Assembly: GCA_964544885.1 (NCBI GenBank)
Contig: CAZJDX010000008.1
Coordinates: 1-64,000, forward strand
Direction: 5' to 3'
DNA length: 64,000 nucleotides
From: QQVM01 sp964544885
Lineage (GTDB): Bacteria; Bacteroidota; Bacteroidia; AKYH767-A; 2013-40CM-41-45
Part shown: positions 17,943 to 26,757 of the stretch, in pieces
How positions within the stretch are numbered: position 1 is the stretch's first letter
Layout of the letters: every line of letters begins with the position of its first letter
The notes under the pieces: generated by a model
The model's database searches: none
What the model was told of the DNA's origin: nothing
What the model saw: the letters and a program-made list of their open reading frames with translations, nothing else
Program-made: the position numbers and the translations under genes

Positions 17943-18152
17943 TCAAGCCTTTGCCAGAATTCCGGCAATACATGTATCGGAAGGCTCTAATTTCACCTCA
18001 CTGAGCTTATTGAGCACCTCTGTAATTTCCTGGTACTCTTCCCTTATGAGGGGATCACCATCAATTGCACGCTGAACCTGGTCGGCTTCAAAGAGCCTGG
18101 TTTCATTGTACGCGTAACGAATTAAATTTTCTTGTGTAGCTATTTTATTCAT
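17943..18152 (-). CDS. Small acidic protein downstream of an ECF sigma factor
   Basis: A 69-residue protein with helical pattern: an N-terminal stretch ENLIRYAYNETRLFEADQVQRAI, then EEYQEITEVLNKLSEVKLEPSD. No zinc-binding His/Cys motif and no membrane helix. It follows the sigma-factor gene in the same direction by 70 bases and shares its terminator, so it may modulate that sigma factor; a short anti-sigma-like or accessory role is inference. Both the gene order and the protein pattern seem familiar from other Bacteroidota, but I cannot name a family. Confidence 0.65.
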   Translation of the reverse strand: MNKIATQENLIRYAYNETRLFEADQVQRAIDGDPLIREEYQEITEVLNKLSEVKLEPSDTCIAGILAKA

Positions 18153-18222
18153 GCATTATGGATTTGATACTATCCCATAACGCAGAAAATCAGACACTAT
18201 TGTAACTCATAAGAAATTTTCA

Positions 18223-18807
18223 TCAGACCTTGCCGGAAGCTTGTTTTGCCAGCATTTCCCTCATTTTCAGGACTGCGTAATGCATCCTGCCCAGGGCAGT
18301 GTTGATGTTGATATCCAGCACTTTCGAGATCTCCTTAAAGGACATGCCGCTATAGTGTCTCATAATTACAACTTCTCGCTGATCCGGGGGAAGCTGATCA
18401 AGAAGTGTATGGACAAGTGCAATCTTCTCGTCCCTGATCATCCGTTCTTCCGGAGAACGCTCATGATTTGGCAATACATCAAATACACTAAACTCGTCTG
18501 AATCGTGTTGCAGAGGCATTAATTTCTCCTTACGGAAATGATCTATGACCAGATTGTGCGCAATGCGCATAGCCCATGGCAGAAATTTCCCCTGCTCATT
18601 GTAATGATTCTTACGAAGACTGCTGATGATCTTGATAAATGTCTCCTGAAACAGATCTTCGGCTAATTCACGATCCCTAACCGTAAAATAAATAGTGGTG
18701 AAGATCTTTTGCTTGTATCGACGTATTAGTTCGGTAATGGCGTTTTGATCGCCTTTCTGATAAAGACTTACCAAGTCCTTATCATCCATCAGATGAGGTT
18801 TAACCAT
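18223..18807 (-). CDS. ECF-type RNA polymerase sigma factor
   Basis: A 194-residue sigma-70 family protein. Region 2 (about 20-90) contains AITELIRRYKQKIF, ELAEDLFQETFIKII and LPWAMRIAHNLVIDHFRKEK. Region 4 (about 130-185) contains LPPDQREVVIMRHYSGMSFKEISKVLDININTALGRMHYAV, including the helix-turn-helix. Region 3 is missing, as in ECF factors. The usual membrane anti-sigma is not next door; only the 69-aa soluble protein follows. The target promoters are unknown. Confidence 0.95.
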   Translation of the reverse strand: MVKPHLMDDKDLVSLYQKGDQNAITELIRRYKQKIFTTIYFTVRDRELAEDLFQETFIKIISSLRKNHYNEQGKFLPWAMRIAHNLVIDHFRKEKLMPLQHDSDEFSVFDVLPNHERSPEERMIRDEKIALVHTLLDQLPPDQREVVIMRHYSGMSFKEISKVLDININTALGRMHYAVLKMREMLAKQASGKV

Positions 18808-19104
18808 ATTGCTTCCAGCTTTAATTTTGAATTAATAAAGAATTAAAGTAGAAGTTTCTCTATGGGCCTCCGTGTTTAAAAGGGTTGGATGATGGTAATT
18901 TGTTATATCAAATATAAATCACCGTTTTTTAATATGCAATACCTGATTGAATTATTTTTCATCAAAGTGCCATAGAACCTTACAAAATTGCAGGACCTGA
19001 GGAAATTGGCATTTTCCCCCGAAAATGAACTTATTTGGGATCTGTGATCAGGTTCAGGAAGAAGAAGCGGTCAAATTTCCTACCTTCGCAGATTGCCAGA
19101 ATCT
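18808..19104. other. Divergent gap between sigma factor and uvrA paralogue
   Basis: Contains the sigma-factor promoter at 18909-18939 and a variant -7 box (TACCTTCG, 19081-19088) 16 bases before the uvrA ATG. I see no gene in it. Confidence 0.5.
18909..18939 (-). promoter_or_regulatory. Promoter of the sigma-factor operon
   Basis: On the minus strand: TTG (18939-18937), 20 bases, then TATATTTG (18916-18909). Both elements and the spacing match the Bacteroidota housekeeping promoter. The start would lie about 95 bases before the sigma-factor ATG. Confidence 0.6.
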
Positions 19105-22059
19105 ATGTCAACTGCTTCCTCCACCCCTTTTGAAAATCTTGATCCGAAAAAATTCATTATCATCCAGGGTGCAAGGGTTCATAACCTGAAGAATCTGAAG
19201 GTTGCGATCCCAAGAAACAAATTTATTGTCATTACAGGCCTCTCAGGATCCGGAAAATCATCCCTGGCTTTTGATACGCTGTACGCTGAAGGACAAAGAA
19301 GGTATGTTGAAAGTCTGAGCTCGTATGCCCGCCAGTTCATAGGGAGGATGGACAAACCGGAGGTCGATTTTATTAAGGGCATCTCACCTGCTGTAGCCAT
19401 TGAACAAAAGGTGAATACAAGAAATCCCAGGTCAACGGTAGGTACCTCTACCGAAATTTACGATTACCTGAAACTCCTTTTCGCAAGGATCGGAAAGACC
19501 ATCTCGCCTGTCTCCGGTCAGGAAGTAAAACGCCATTCTGTTGAAGATGTTGTTGCCTCCCTCAGCGATCTCCCGGAAGGTTCCAAAGTTATATTATCAG
19601 CACCACTCAATCTGCATGCCGGCAGAACCCTGGAAGAAGAATTCAATGTCCTGCTTCAGAAAGGATTTATCAGGGTCCGGATAAATGGTGAACTGTATAA
19701 AGTGGAAGAACTTCTTCAAGAGAGTCAGGAAACGTTTTTAAGACAACTAAGTGATACGCTTGGCCTCAAAACCGTGATCGCCAAAACAGGCCGGAAAAAG
19801 AAAAAAGAGGAAAAACCTGCTGCATCCTTTCATCCTGCTTCAGGAAAGCTGATCCACGTGGTGATTGACCGCTTCACAGCCAGTAAAAATGATGAAGCAA
19901 ATAATTCACGTATCGCCGACTCGGTTCAAACTGCATTCTTTGAAGGTCATGGTGAATGCAGTCTGGAAATAATTCAAGCCGATGGTAACACTTTTAGCCA
20001 ATCTTTCTCGAACAGATTTGAACTGGATGGTATCACCTTTGAAGAACCAGGCACCCAGCTTTTCAGCTTTAATAATCCATACGGCGCCTGTAAACGATGC
20101 GAAGGCTTTGGATCAGTCATAGGAATAGATGAAGAACTGGTCATTCCTGATAAAAGCCTTTCGGTCTTTGAAGGTGCGATTGTCTGCTGGAGAGGTGAAA
20201 AGATGAAAGAATGGAATGATAAACTCATTAAAACATCCTACAAATTTGACTTTCCTGTCCATCGTCCGGTTTATGAACTGAATCCTGAAGAAAAAGCCTT
20301 GCTATGGAAAGGCAATGAACATTTTGAAGGACTAAACGCCTTCTTTAAGTGGGTTGAGAGCCAGGCCTACAAAATACAATACAGGGTGATGCTCAGTCGC
20401 TACAGGGGAAGAACAACCTGTCCGGAATGTAAAGGAACCCGCTTGAGAAGCGACGCCTCTTATGTTAAGGTTGGCGGAAAGTCGATCACCGAAATCGTAC
20501 TGCAACCCGTTGAGGAAAATCTTGAATTTTTCCGTCAGCTCAAGCTGACCGATTACGAAGAACTGGTCTCTAAAAGAATTTTGCTTGAGATCCGGAACCG
20601 CTTGACCTTTCTGTATAATGTCGGACTGGGTTATCTTAACCTGAACAGGCTCAGCAATACGCTTTCCGGCGGAGAATCACAACGGATCAATCTGGCAACC
20701 TCACTTGGCAGCAGTCTGGTAGGCTCCATGTACATACTGGATGAACCCAGTATCGGACTTCATCCGAAAGACACACAGCGTCTTATCGGAGTACTCAAAT
20801 CACTCCGCGACGCGGGCAATACGCTGATTGTTGTCGAACACGATGAGGAGATCATGCAGGCTTCGGATCAACTCATCGATATCGGTCCGGAAGCCGGAAG
20901 ACAGGGTGGTGAATTGGTTTACCAGGGCACTTGCGAAGGTATCCTTCTGGATAAAAAAAGTATCACCGGAAAATTCCTGAGCGGAAGGGAGAAAATCGCC
21001 CTGCCTTCGAGGCGGAGGACATGGAACAGCTATATCAAAATAGAAGGCGCCAGGGAGAATAACCTGAAGAATCTCAACGTCAGGTTTCCGCTCGGGATCA
21101 TGACGGTGGTTACGGGTGTCAGCGGCAGCGGAAAAACATCACTGGTTAAAAAAGTACTTTATCCTGCACTAAAAAAAATACATGGCGGATATGGCGAGGA
21201 AAGCGGTACATTCGATAAGATCAGTGGTGATTATTCAAAGATCACCGCGGTTGAATTTGTAGATCAGAATCCCATCGGAAAGTCCTCCAGATCAAACCCG
21301 GTAACCTATGTTAAGGCATACGATGAAATCAGACTCCTCTATTCCGATCTGCCACTTTCAAGAGCCAGAAAATATAAACCTTCCCATTTTTCATTCAATG
21401 TGGAAGGCGGACGATGTGAAGTCTGCGAAGGCGAAGGTGAAGTGACCATTGAAATGCAATTCATGGCAGACATACATCTGGTCTGCGAAAATTGCCATGG
21501 GAAACGCTTCCGGTCGGAAATTCTGGATGTGGAATATAAAGGAAAAAATATTGCCGATCTGCTTGATATGACCGTTGAAGAGGCCATTGAATTTTTCAGC
21601 AGCCCTATCAAATCCTTTGGAAATGATCATAAGATAGCTGCTAAGTTGAAACCCCTGAACGACGTAGGACTCGGCTATATTAAACTCGGACAATCTTCCA
21701 GCACACTCTCGGGTGGTGAAGCACAGAGGGTAAAACTGGCTTCTTTCCTGGGCAAAGGTTCACATCATGAACATACTTTTTTCATTTTTGACGAACCGAC
21801 TACCGGACTTCATTTTTCCGATATCAGGAAACTGCTCCAGGCCTTCAATATGCTGATCGAACAGGGAAATACCATCCTTGTCATCGAACACAATCCCGAT
21901 GTCATTAAGTGCGCGGATTGGGTCATAGACCTGGGACCCGAAGGCGGTAACCGGGGAGGCAATATCGTTTTTGAGGGAACGCCGGACGATCTTGTGAATT
22001 GCGAGAGTTCCTTTACCGCTCCGTTTCTCAGGGAAAAATTAAGCCTTGTCAATGGTTGA
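19105..22059 (+). CDS. uvrA: UvrA-type excinuclease ATPase (paralogue)
   Basis: A 984-residue protein with two ABC ATPase halves, as in UvrA, the DNA-damage sensor of nucleotide excision repair. Seen in order: Walker A GLSGSGKSS; the YAEGQRRYVESLSSYARQF and NPRSTVGTSTEIYDYL motifs; zinc cysteines CKRC and CPEC; ABC signature LSGGESQR; second Walker A GVSGSGKTS; zinc motif CEVC...CENC; and signature LSGGEAQR. After the first ATPase motif it reads GKTISPVSG where classical UvrA has a Cys-rich stretch, which marks the second UvrA type many Bacteroidota carry. The TTG at 19093 is an alternative start; the ATG at 19105 is preferred. No uvrB or uvrC is present in the window. Confidence 0.92.
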   Translation: MSTASSTPFENLDPKKFIIIQGARVHNLKNLKVAIPRNKFIVITGLSGSGKSSLAFDTLYAEGQRRYVESLSSYARQFIGRMDKPEVDFIKGISPAVAIEQKVNTRNPRSTVGTSTEIYDYLKLLFARIGKTISPVSGQEVKRHSVEDVVASLSDLPEGSKVILSAPLNLHAGRTLEEEFNVLLQKGFIRVRINGELYKVEELLQESQETFLRQLSDTLGLKTVIAKTGRKKKKEEKPAASFHPASGKLIHVVIDRFTASKNDEANNSRIADSVQTAFFEGHGECSLEIIQADGNTFSQSFSNRFELDGITFEEPGTQLFSFNNPYGACKRCEGFGSVIGIDEELVIPDKSLSVFEGAIVCWRGEKMKEWNDKLIKTSYKFDFPVHRPVYELNPEEKALLWKGNEHFEGLNAFFKWVESQAYKIQYRVMLSRYRGRTTCPECKGTRLRSDASYVKVGGKSITEIVLQPVEENLEFFRQLKLTDYEELVSKRILLEIRNRLTFLYNVGLGYLNLNRLSNTLSGGESQRINLATSLGSSLVGSMYILDEPSIGLHPKDTQRLIGVLKSLRDAGNTLIVVEHDEEIMQASDQLIDIGPEAGRQGGELVYQGTCEGILLDKKSITGKFLSGREKIALPSRRRTWNSYIKIEGARENNLKNLNVRFPLGIMTVVTGVSGSGKTSLVKKVLYPALKKIHGGYGEESGTFDKISGDYSKITAVEFVDQNPIGKSSRSNPVTYVKAYDEIRLLYSDLPLSRARKYKPSHFSFNVEGGRCEVCEGEGEVTIEMQFMADIHLVCENCHGKRFRSEILDVEYKGKNIADLLDMTVEEAIEFFSSPIKSFGNDHKIAAKLKPLNDVGLGYIKLGQSSSTLSGGEAQRVKLASFLGKGSHHEHTFFIFDEPTTGLHFSDIRKLLQAFNMLIEQGNTILVIEHNPDVIKCADWVIDLGPEGGNRGGNIVFEGTPDDLVNCESSFTAPFLREKLSLVNG

Positions 22060-22175
22060 GCAAAAGCTTGCTGACAGCCGGTTTTTGTCATGTTGAACCC
22101 TGACAGTCCACTCCGGACTTGAACGCAAGACCTCTTAATCCTTGATTATCAGTATTTCAAAATGGTTTAACGGAA

Positions 22176-22205
22176 TTTGCACTTCTGAATATTTTTCTAT
22201 TTTTG
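22176..22205 (+). promoter_or_regulatory. Promoter of the DUF3276 gene
   Basis: TTTG at 22176-22179, 18 bases, then TATTTTTG at 22198-22205. Both elements match the Bacteroidota consensus with near-ideal spacing. The ATG is at 22238, giving a leader of about 25-30 bases. Confidence 0.7.
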
Positions 22206-22237
22206 TTGCTTAACCCAAGCCAAACCAGGAACAGTCT

Positions 22238-22603
22238 ATGTCAGAAAACAACAATCAGAGAGAAGAAGTATTTTCAGTTAAAGTCAGAGCAGGTAAGCGA
22301 ACTTATTTCTTCGATGTAAAAAGCACAAAGGCAAACGATTATTATCTGACGATAACAGAAAGCAAGAAGAGAATGGGTGATGATGGCAGCGCATTCTATG
22401 AAAAGCACAAGATCTTCCTTTACAGGGAAGATTTTCAGAAATTCAGCGAAGGCTTACAGGAAGCCGTCAGACATGTTGCAGCAATTAAGCCTGATGACAC
22501 GCCTTCCTTTGAACGCGACCCGGCAACGGGCAGTAATGAAAAGCCTGCAGAACCGGACTCCTCATCGCCATTCAGTGATGTCCGATTCGAAGATCTGACT
22601 TGA
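22238..22603 (+). CDS. DUF3276 (PUR-family) nucleic-acid-binding protein
   Basis: A 121-residue protein. The conserved core is VFSVKVRAGKRTYFFDVKSTKANDYYLTITESKKR, then KHKIFLYREDFQKFSEGLQEAV; this is the DUF3276 family, whose fold is related to eukaryotic PUR-alpha and which binds single-stranded nucleic acid. The final 35 residues are acidic and probably disordered. It is transcribed alone from a good promoter. Its cellular role is not settled. Confidence 0.9.
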   Translation: MSENNNQREEVFSVKVRAGKRTYFFDVKSTKANDYYLTITESKKRMGDDGSAFYEKHKIFLYREDFQKFSEGLQEAVRHVAAIKPDDTPSFERDPATGSNEKPAEPDSSSPFSDVRFEDLT

Positions 22604-22845
22604 TCTCAAGGTTCGTTTCTCCTGAAATTTCCCGGCTTTTTGTTTGATCTCCCCTGCCAGGCTGAGATGGGCTGGTCACTGGCGGATTATGCATTTTCTA
22701 ACTTGCTTTCACCTTCCGGATTCCTGTTCTGAATACCGGAATCTCACACTGGTAATAAACAATCTGCTGTTACAAAAAGAAAGCTCTTTTCAACACGCTG
22801 TATGTCGTTGTTGGTAACTTTAGAGGCTTGCTGGCTTAAAACGCT

Positions 22846-22853
22846 TATTTTTG
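22846..22853 (+). promoter_or_regulatory. -7 box before the UPF0173 gene
   Basis: TATTTTTG, an exact TAnnTTTG, ending 15 bases before the ATG at 22869. A TTG at 22828-22830 is 15 bases upstream, shorter than usual. The box lies across the alternative TTG start at 22851, which argues for the ATG. Confidence 0.5.
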
Positions 22854-22868
22854 CAGCTGGAAAATCTT

Positions 22869-23549
22869 ATGCTTATTACTTACTATGGTCATTCATGTTT
22901 TCTTGTTGAAGTGAATGGCAGAAAATTACTTTTTGATCCCTTCATACGTCCTAACCCGGCTACAGCACACCTGGATATTGAGTCCATTCATGCGGACTAT
23001 ATCCTTGTCTCCCATGGTCATGAGGATCATACGGCAGATCTGATAGAATTTGCCAGAAAAACCAATGCAACCATAATCTGCAATTGGGAAATACATCTCT
23101 GGCTGAACTCAAAAGGGATCACTAAAACACATTCCATGAATATCGGAGGGCACTGGATCTTTGATTTTGGGAAAGTGAAATGTGTGAACGCCGTTCATTC
23201 CAGCAGTCTTCCGGATGGTTCATATGGAGGTAATCCCATGGGTTTTCTGGTGGAAACTTCACAGGGTAACTTTTACTATGCAGGAGACACGGCGCTGCAT
23301 TATGACATGAAACTGATCGGCGATTACAAAAAAATGGATTTTGCCTTTCTTCCCTTAGGCAATAACTATACCATGGGAGTGGATAACGCAGTGATTGCCG
23401 CTGAATTCATCCATTGTGATTCCATCATAGGAATGCACTATGATACTTTCGATCCTATTAAAATCGATCACCAGGATGCGATGAGAAAATTTGATCATGC
23501 AGGTAAAGAACTTTATCTGATGAAAATCGGCGAGACCATTGACTTATAA
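22869..23549 (+). CDS. Metal-dependent hydrolase, UPF0173 (beta-lactamase fold)
   Basis: A 226-residue metallo-beta-lactamase-fold protein. Motifs: ITYYGHSCFLVE, LLFDPFI, the metal-binding SHGHEDHTAD, an NAVHSSS segment, FYYAGDTALHYDM, and a final HYDTF. These match the UPF0173/YtkL family of predicted metal-dependent hydrolases; the physiological substrate is unknown. The start at ATG 22869 gives the usual N-terminus. It is followed by parA 61 bases later. Confidence 0.9.
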   Translation: MLITYYGHSCFLVEVNGRKLLFDPFIRPNPATAHLDIESIHADYILVSHGHEDHTADLIEFARKTNATIICNWEIHLWLNSKGITKTHSMNIGGHWIFDFGKVKCVNAVHSSSLPDGSYGGNPMGFLVETSQGNFYYAGDTALHYDMKLIGDYKKMDFAFLPLGNNYTMGVDNAVIAAEFIHCDSIIGMHYDTFDPIKIDHQDAMRKFDHAGKELYLMKIGETIDL

Positions 23550-23610
23550 AATCATTCATGATTTAGTCCGGCTGAAACCGATTTATACAGTTTATAAAAT
23601 ATAAGAAGAG

Positions 23611-24426
23611 ATGGGAAAAATTATCGCGATTGCAAACCAGAAAGGCGGGGTCGGAAAAACCACCACAGCTATGAATCTCGCTGCGAGTCTTGCAGTGCTG
23701 GAATATAAAACCCTGCTGATCGACAGTGATCCTCAGGCCAATGCCACATCCGGCGTTGGTTACGATCCGCGTACGATTAAAACAAGTATTTACGAATGCA
23801 TCATCAACGATGCCAACCCGAAAGATATCGTCCTCAAGACGGAGACACCAAACCTCTTCCTGCTGCCCTCTCACATAGATCTCGTTGGTGCGGAAATTGA
23901 AATGATCCACCTTCCCAACAGGGAACGTAAAATGAAAGAAGTGCTGGAAAAAATAAAGCCGGCCTATGATTTCATCATCATTGATTGCAGTCCTTCTCTG
24001 GGACTGGTCACAATCAATGCTCTGACAGCAGCAGATTCCGTAATCATTCCTGTCCAATGCGAATATTTCGCACTGGAAGGCCTGGGAAAATTACTCAATA
24101 CAATTAAAATTGTTCAAAGCCGTTTAAATCCGGAACTTGAAATCGAAGGCATCCTTCTCACCATGTACGATTCAAGACTCAGGTTGTCAAATCAGGTAGT
24201 GGAAGAAGTCAAAACACATTTCCAGCAGATGGTCTTTGACACCATAATTCAACGGAATACCAAACTCGGGGAAGCGCCAAGTTTCGGACAAACAATCATC
24301 ATGCATGACGCCAGCAGTAAAGGCAGTATCAATTACCTGAATCTGGCACGTGAAATATTACAAAAGAATAATCTGACAAAGATTAAGGAAGCAGATAAAA
24401 AAATACCCGTGACCGATGAGCAATAA
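23611..24426 (+). CDS. parA: ParA-type chromosome-partitioning ATPase
   Basis: A 271-residue ParA/Soj ATPase. The deviant Walker A KGGVGKTTTAMNLA starts near residue 11, followed by LLIDSDPQANAT, the Walker B region FIIIDCSPSLGLVT, and EYFALEGLG. It moves or positions the chromosome origin region with ParB. The stop overlaps parB by 11 bases. A good AAGAAG-type ribosome-binding stretch precedes the ATG. Presence of chromosomal parAB here suggests, but does not prove, that the origin is not far away; I found no dnaA box cluster or full parS site. Confidence 0.95.
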   Translation: MGKIIAIANQKGGVGKTTTAMNLAASLAVLEYKTLLIDSDPQANATSGVGYDPRTIKTSIYECIINDANPKDIVLKTETPNLFLLPSHIDLVGAEIEMIHLPNRERKMKEVLEKIKPAYDFIIIDCSPSLGLVTINALTAADSVIIPVQCEYFALEGLGKLLNTIKIVQSRLNPELEIEGILLTMYDSRLRLSNQVVEEVKTHFQQMVFDTIIQRNTKLGEAPSFGQTIIMHDASSKGSINYLNLAREILQKNNLTKIKEADKKIPVTDEQ

Positions 24427-25312
24427 GAAGAGCGCGCTTGGAAGAGGACTCAGCGCCTTGCTGGAAAATGAGGGAACCGATGTTACCCAACATTCAAAAT
24501 CTGAAGTCAGGGATGCTCAGGCAGGCTCCGTATCTCACATACCACTCGACCAGATAGAAGCAAATCCATTTCAGCCGAGAGAAGAGTTCAATCCGGAGGC
24601 TTTGGCTGAATTGGCTGAATCTATCAAACAACAGGGAATTATCCAACCCATAACGGTTCGAAAACTGGGTTATGACAGGTACCAGATAATTTCCGGTGAA
24701 AGAAGATTTAAAGCTTCGAAAATGGCCGGACTAAAATCTGTTCCTGCCTTTATAAGGATCGCCAACGACCAGGGAATGCTTGAGATGGCGCTCGTTGAAA
24801 ATATTCAGAGAAAAGATCTGAATGCGCTTGAGATCGCCATGAGCTATAAACGACTCATCGATGAGTGCAAACTGACTCAGGAAGAAATGAGTGAAAGAAT
24901 TGGCAAGAGCAGGAGTTCAGTGAGCAATTTTCTCCGTCTTTTAAAACTTCCCCCTGCGATTCAGGCCGCCATCCGTGACGAAAGACTATCTATGGGTCAT
25001 GCCCGTGCCATTCTTTCCGTTGAAGATCCTGCCGGTCAACTCGAACTCTTCAGGACTATTCTTGAGAAGAATATGAGTGTAAGAGACGTTGAAGAGGTTG
25101 CCAGGGGTTTTGGAAAAAGAACAACAGGGAAAAAAAAGAAATCCCCAAAAAATATATTGCCTGCCGAATTTAACAGAATCCAACAGGTGCTTAGCAGTCA
25201 TTTTGAAACAAAAGTAACCCTGGAGAAATCAAAAGGTGGCAATGGAAAAATCATTATACCTTTTGAAAATGATCAGGACCTGAACCGTATTCTGGATATG
25301 TTAAATTCCTGA
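24416..25312 (+). CDS. parB: ParB-type partitioning protein
   Basis: A 298-residue ParB/Spo0J protein. The N-terminus GRGLSALLENEG is typical. The CTPase/ParB domain shows IPLDQIEANPFQPREEF, GIIQPITVRK and the GERRFKASKMAGL motif with ENIQRKDLNALEIA. A helix-turn-helix follows (MSERIGKSRSSVSNFLRLLKL). The C-terminal 60 residues are Lys-rich and then form the dimerisation region. Translated with parA from an 11-base overlap. Confidence 0.95.
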   Translation: MSNKKSALGRGLSALLENEGTDVTQHSKSEVRDAQAGSVSHIPLDQIEANPFQPREEFNPEALAELAESIKQQGIIQPITVRKLGYDRYQIISGERRFKASKMAGLKSVPAFIRIANDQGMLEMALVENIQRKDLNALEIAMSYKRLIDECKLTQEEMSERIGKSRSSVSNFLRLLKLPPAIQAAIRDERLSMGHARAILSVEDPAGQLELFRTILEKNMSVRDVEEVARGFGKRTTGKKKKSPKNILPAEFNRIQQVLSSHFETKVTLEKSKGGNGKIIIPFENDQDLNRILDMLNS

Positions 25313-25358
25313 TTTCATCAAGTCTGCTGATTCTCCTACAGGAATCTACTCTTCAACC

Positions 25359-25922
25359 ATGCAGGAATATGCCATTCATGTGAAACGATTATGTATCCTT
25401 AGCCTGCTCCTGTGCTTCTTTTCAGGTTTTATTCAGGCCTCAGGAACTGAAGATTCCTTATCTCAACTTTCGCGGAAGCGTTCGAATCGTATCGCTTTGC
25501 AATCCGCGATTTTACCAGGCCTGGGACAAGCCAGCAATCAGAAATATTGGAAGATCCCGGTCATCTATGCTGGTTTCGGCACGCTGGTGTATTTTATTGA
25601 CATGAACAATGACAATTACAAAAAGTACAAAACAGCGTTCTTATACCGCAACGACAATGATTCATCTACTATTGACGACTTTCCGAAATTTAGCAGCGAT
25701 GATATCCGAGTCAGAAAGGATTATTACCGCCGTAACCGGGACCTGAGCTACATACTCACTGCTGCACTTTATACGCTGAATATTATCGACGCCTATGTTG
25801 ATGCTCAGCTGAGAGACTTTGATGTCAGTGAGGATCTCAGTTTGCGAACAGATCCCTACGTTGATCATTCACTGAATGGTGAAATGTTTGCAGGATTACG
25901 ATTGACTTTCACCATAAAATAA
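25359..25922 (+). CDS. DUF5683 domain protein
   Basis: A 187-residue exported or membrane protein. A signal peptide or first helix (about residues 9-28) is followed by ALQSAILPGLGQASNQKYWKIPVIYAGFGTLVYFIDMNNDNYKKYKTAF in the middle, the hallmark of DUF5683, and YILTAALYTLNIIDAYVDAQL. Common in Bacteroidota between parB and dapB, which is the order found here; the function is unknown. It ends 7 bases before dapB, so parA-parB-DUF5683-dapB is probably one transcript. Confidence 0.85.
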   Translation: MQEYAIHVKRLCILSLLLCFFSGFIQASGTEDSLSQLSRKRSNRIALQSAILPGLGQASNQKYWKIPVIYAGFGTLVYFIDMNNDNYKKYKTAFLYRNDNDSSTIDDFPKFSSDDIRVRKDYYRRNRDLSYILTAALYTLNIIDAYVDAQLRDFDVSEDLSLRTDPYVDHSLNGEMFAGLRLTFTIK

Positions 25923-25929
25923 TTTGTTG

Positions 25930-26670
25930 ATGAAAATAGCATTGATCGGTTATGGTAAGATGGGTAAAACGATTGAGAAGATCGCACTGGAACAAGGACA
26001 TGAAGTCATTGCGAGGATTGACCGTCATGGTACGCAAGACTGGAATGAATCCGAATTGAAAAATGCTGAAGCCGCCATCGAATTTACACAGCCGGAGAGC
26101 GCTTACAGTAATATTCTGAAGTGCTTTTCCTGTAACGTACCTGTTGTTTGCGGAACCACCGGTTGGCTTGAAAAATTTGCTGAAGTCAGAAAGCTATGTC
26201 TTGAACAGAAACAAAGCTTTTTCTATGCATCCAATTACAGCATAGGAGTTAATATTTTCTTTGAAGTCAATAAACATCTCGCCGGACTCATGAATAGAAG
26301 AGAGGATTATGACAGAACGTTAATCCATGAATACCATCACCTTCAAAAGCTGGATGCTCCAAGCGGTACGGCAATTACTCTGGCCGGTCAGATTACCGAA
26401 AGAATACAACGGTATAAAAACTGGAAAAGTTATAATTCTGAAGAGAACATGAACCTGCCTAAGCAAGGAGCTGAACTGCCTGTATTTTCAACACGGGAAG
26501 CGGAGGTACCCGGCACCCACATAGTTAAGTATATCAGCGATGAAGATGAAATAGAAATCATCCATAAAGCTTTCAACAGAAATGGTTTCGCAAAAGGCGC
26601 CCTTGCTGCTGCTGTCTGGCTCAAAGATAAAAAGGGGTGCTTTGGTATGGAGGATTTATTAAGTTTGTGA
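25930..26670 (+). CDS. dapB: 4-hydroxy-tetrahydrodipicolinate reductase
   Basis: A 246-residue enzyme of lysine and diaminopimelate synthesis, reducing HTPA with NAD(P)H. The cofactor motif is IALIGYGKMGKTIE. CGTTGW appears near residue 77, the ASNYSIGVNIF segment near 100, and the catalytic EYHHLQKLDAPSGTA carries the His-His and Lys. FARK-like GFAKGALAAAVWL ends the protein. TTG codons at 25924 and 25927 precede the ATG at 25930, which is preferred. Followed by lepB 87 bases later. Confidence 0.95.
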   Translation: MKIALIGYGKMGKTIEKIALEQGHEVIARIDRHGTQDWNESELKNAEAAIEFTQPESAYSNILKCFSCNVPVVCGTTGWLEKFAEVRKLCLEQKQSFFYASNYSIGVNIFFEVNKHLAGLMNRREDYDRTLIHEYHHLQKLDAPSGTAITLAGQITERIQRYKNWKSYNSEENMNLPKQGAELPVFSTREAEVPGTHIVKYISDEDEIEIIHKAFNRNGFAKGALAAAVWLKDKKGCFGMEDLLSL

Positions 26671-26757
26671 ACCGAAAAATTAACGCTTCTTTAACCAATA
26701 AATTCAGCTTGAGATCGTAATTCACAAGTCTGATTCAAATTGCAGAACAGAAACCGT

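Noticed and set aside
19854..19863. CCACGTGG palindrome in uvrA as a parS or regulatory site
   Set aside because: Symmetry does not extend beyond eight bases and it is in conserved coding sequence.
23563..24057. 164-codon antisense frame over parA
   Set aside because: Lies opposite a conserved ParA gene and has low-complexity composition; no supporting signals.
24345..24360. parS-like sequence with a CACGTGAAA core inside the end of parA
   Set aside because: Only the right half matches the parS consensus; the left half does not form the palindrome, and the bases fit the codons for a conserved LAREIL stretch.
25374..25388. TTCATGTGAAAC near the DUF5683 start, resembling half a parS site
   Set aside because: No matching left arm and the centre is CATG rather than CACGTG.
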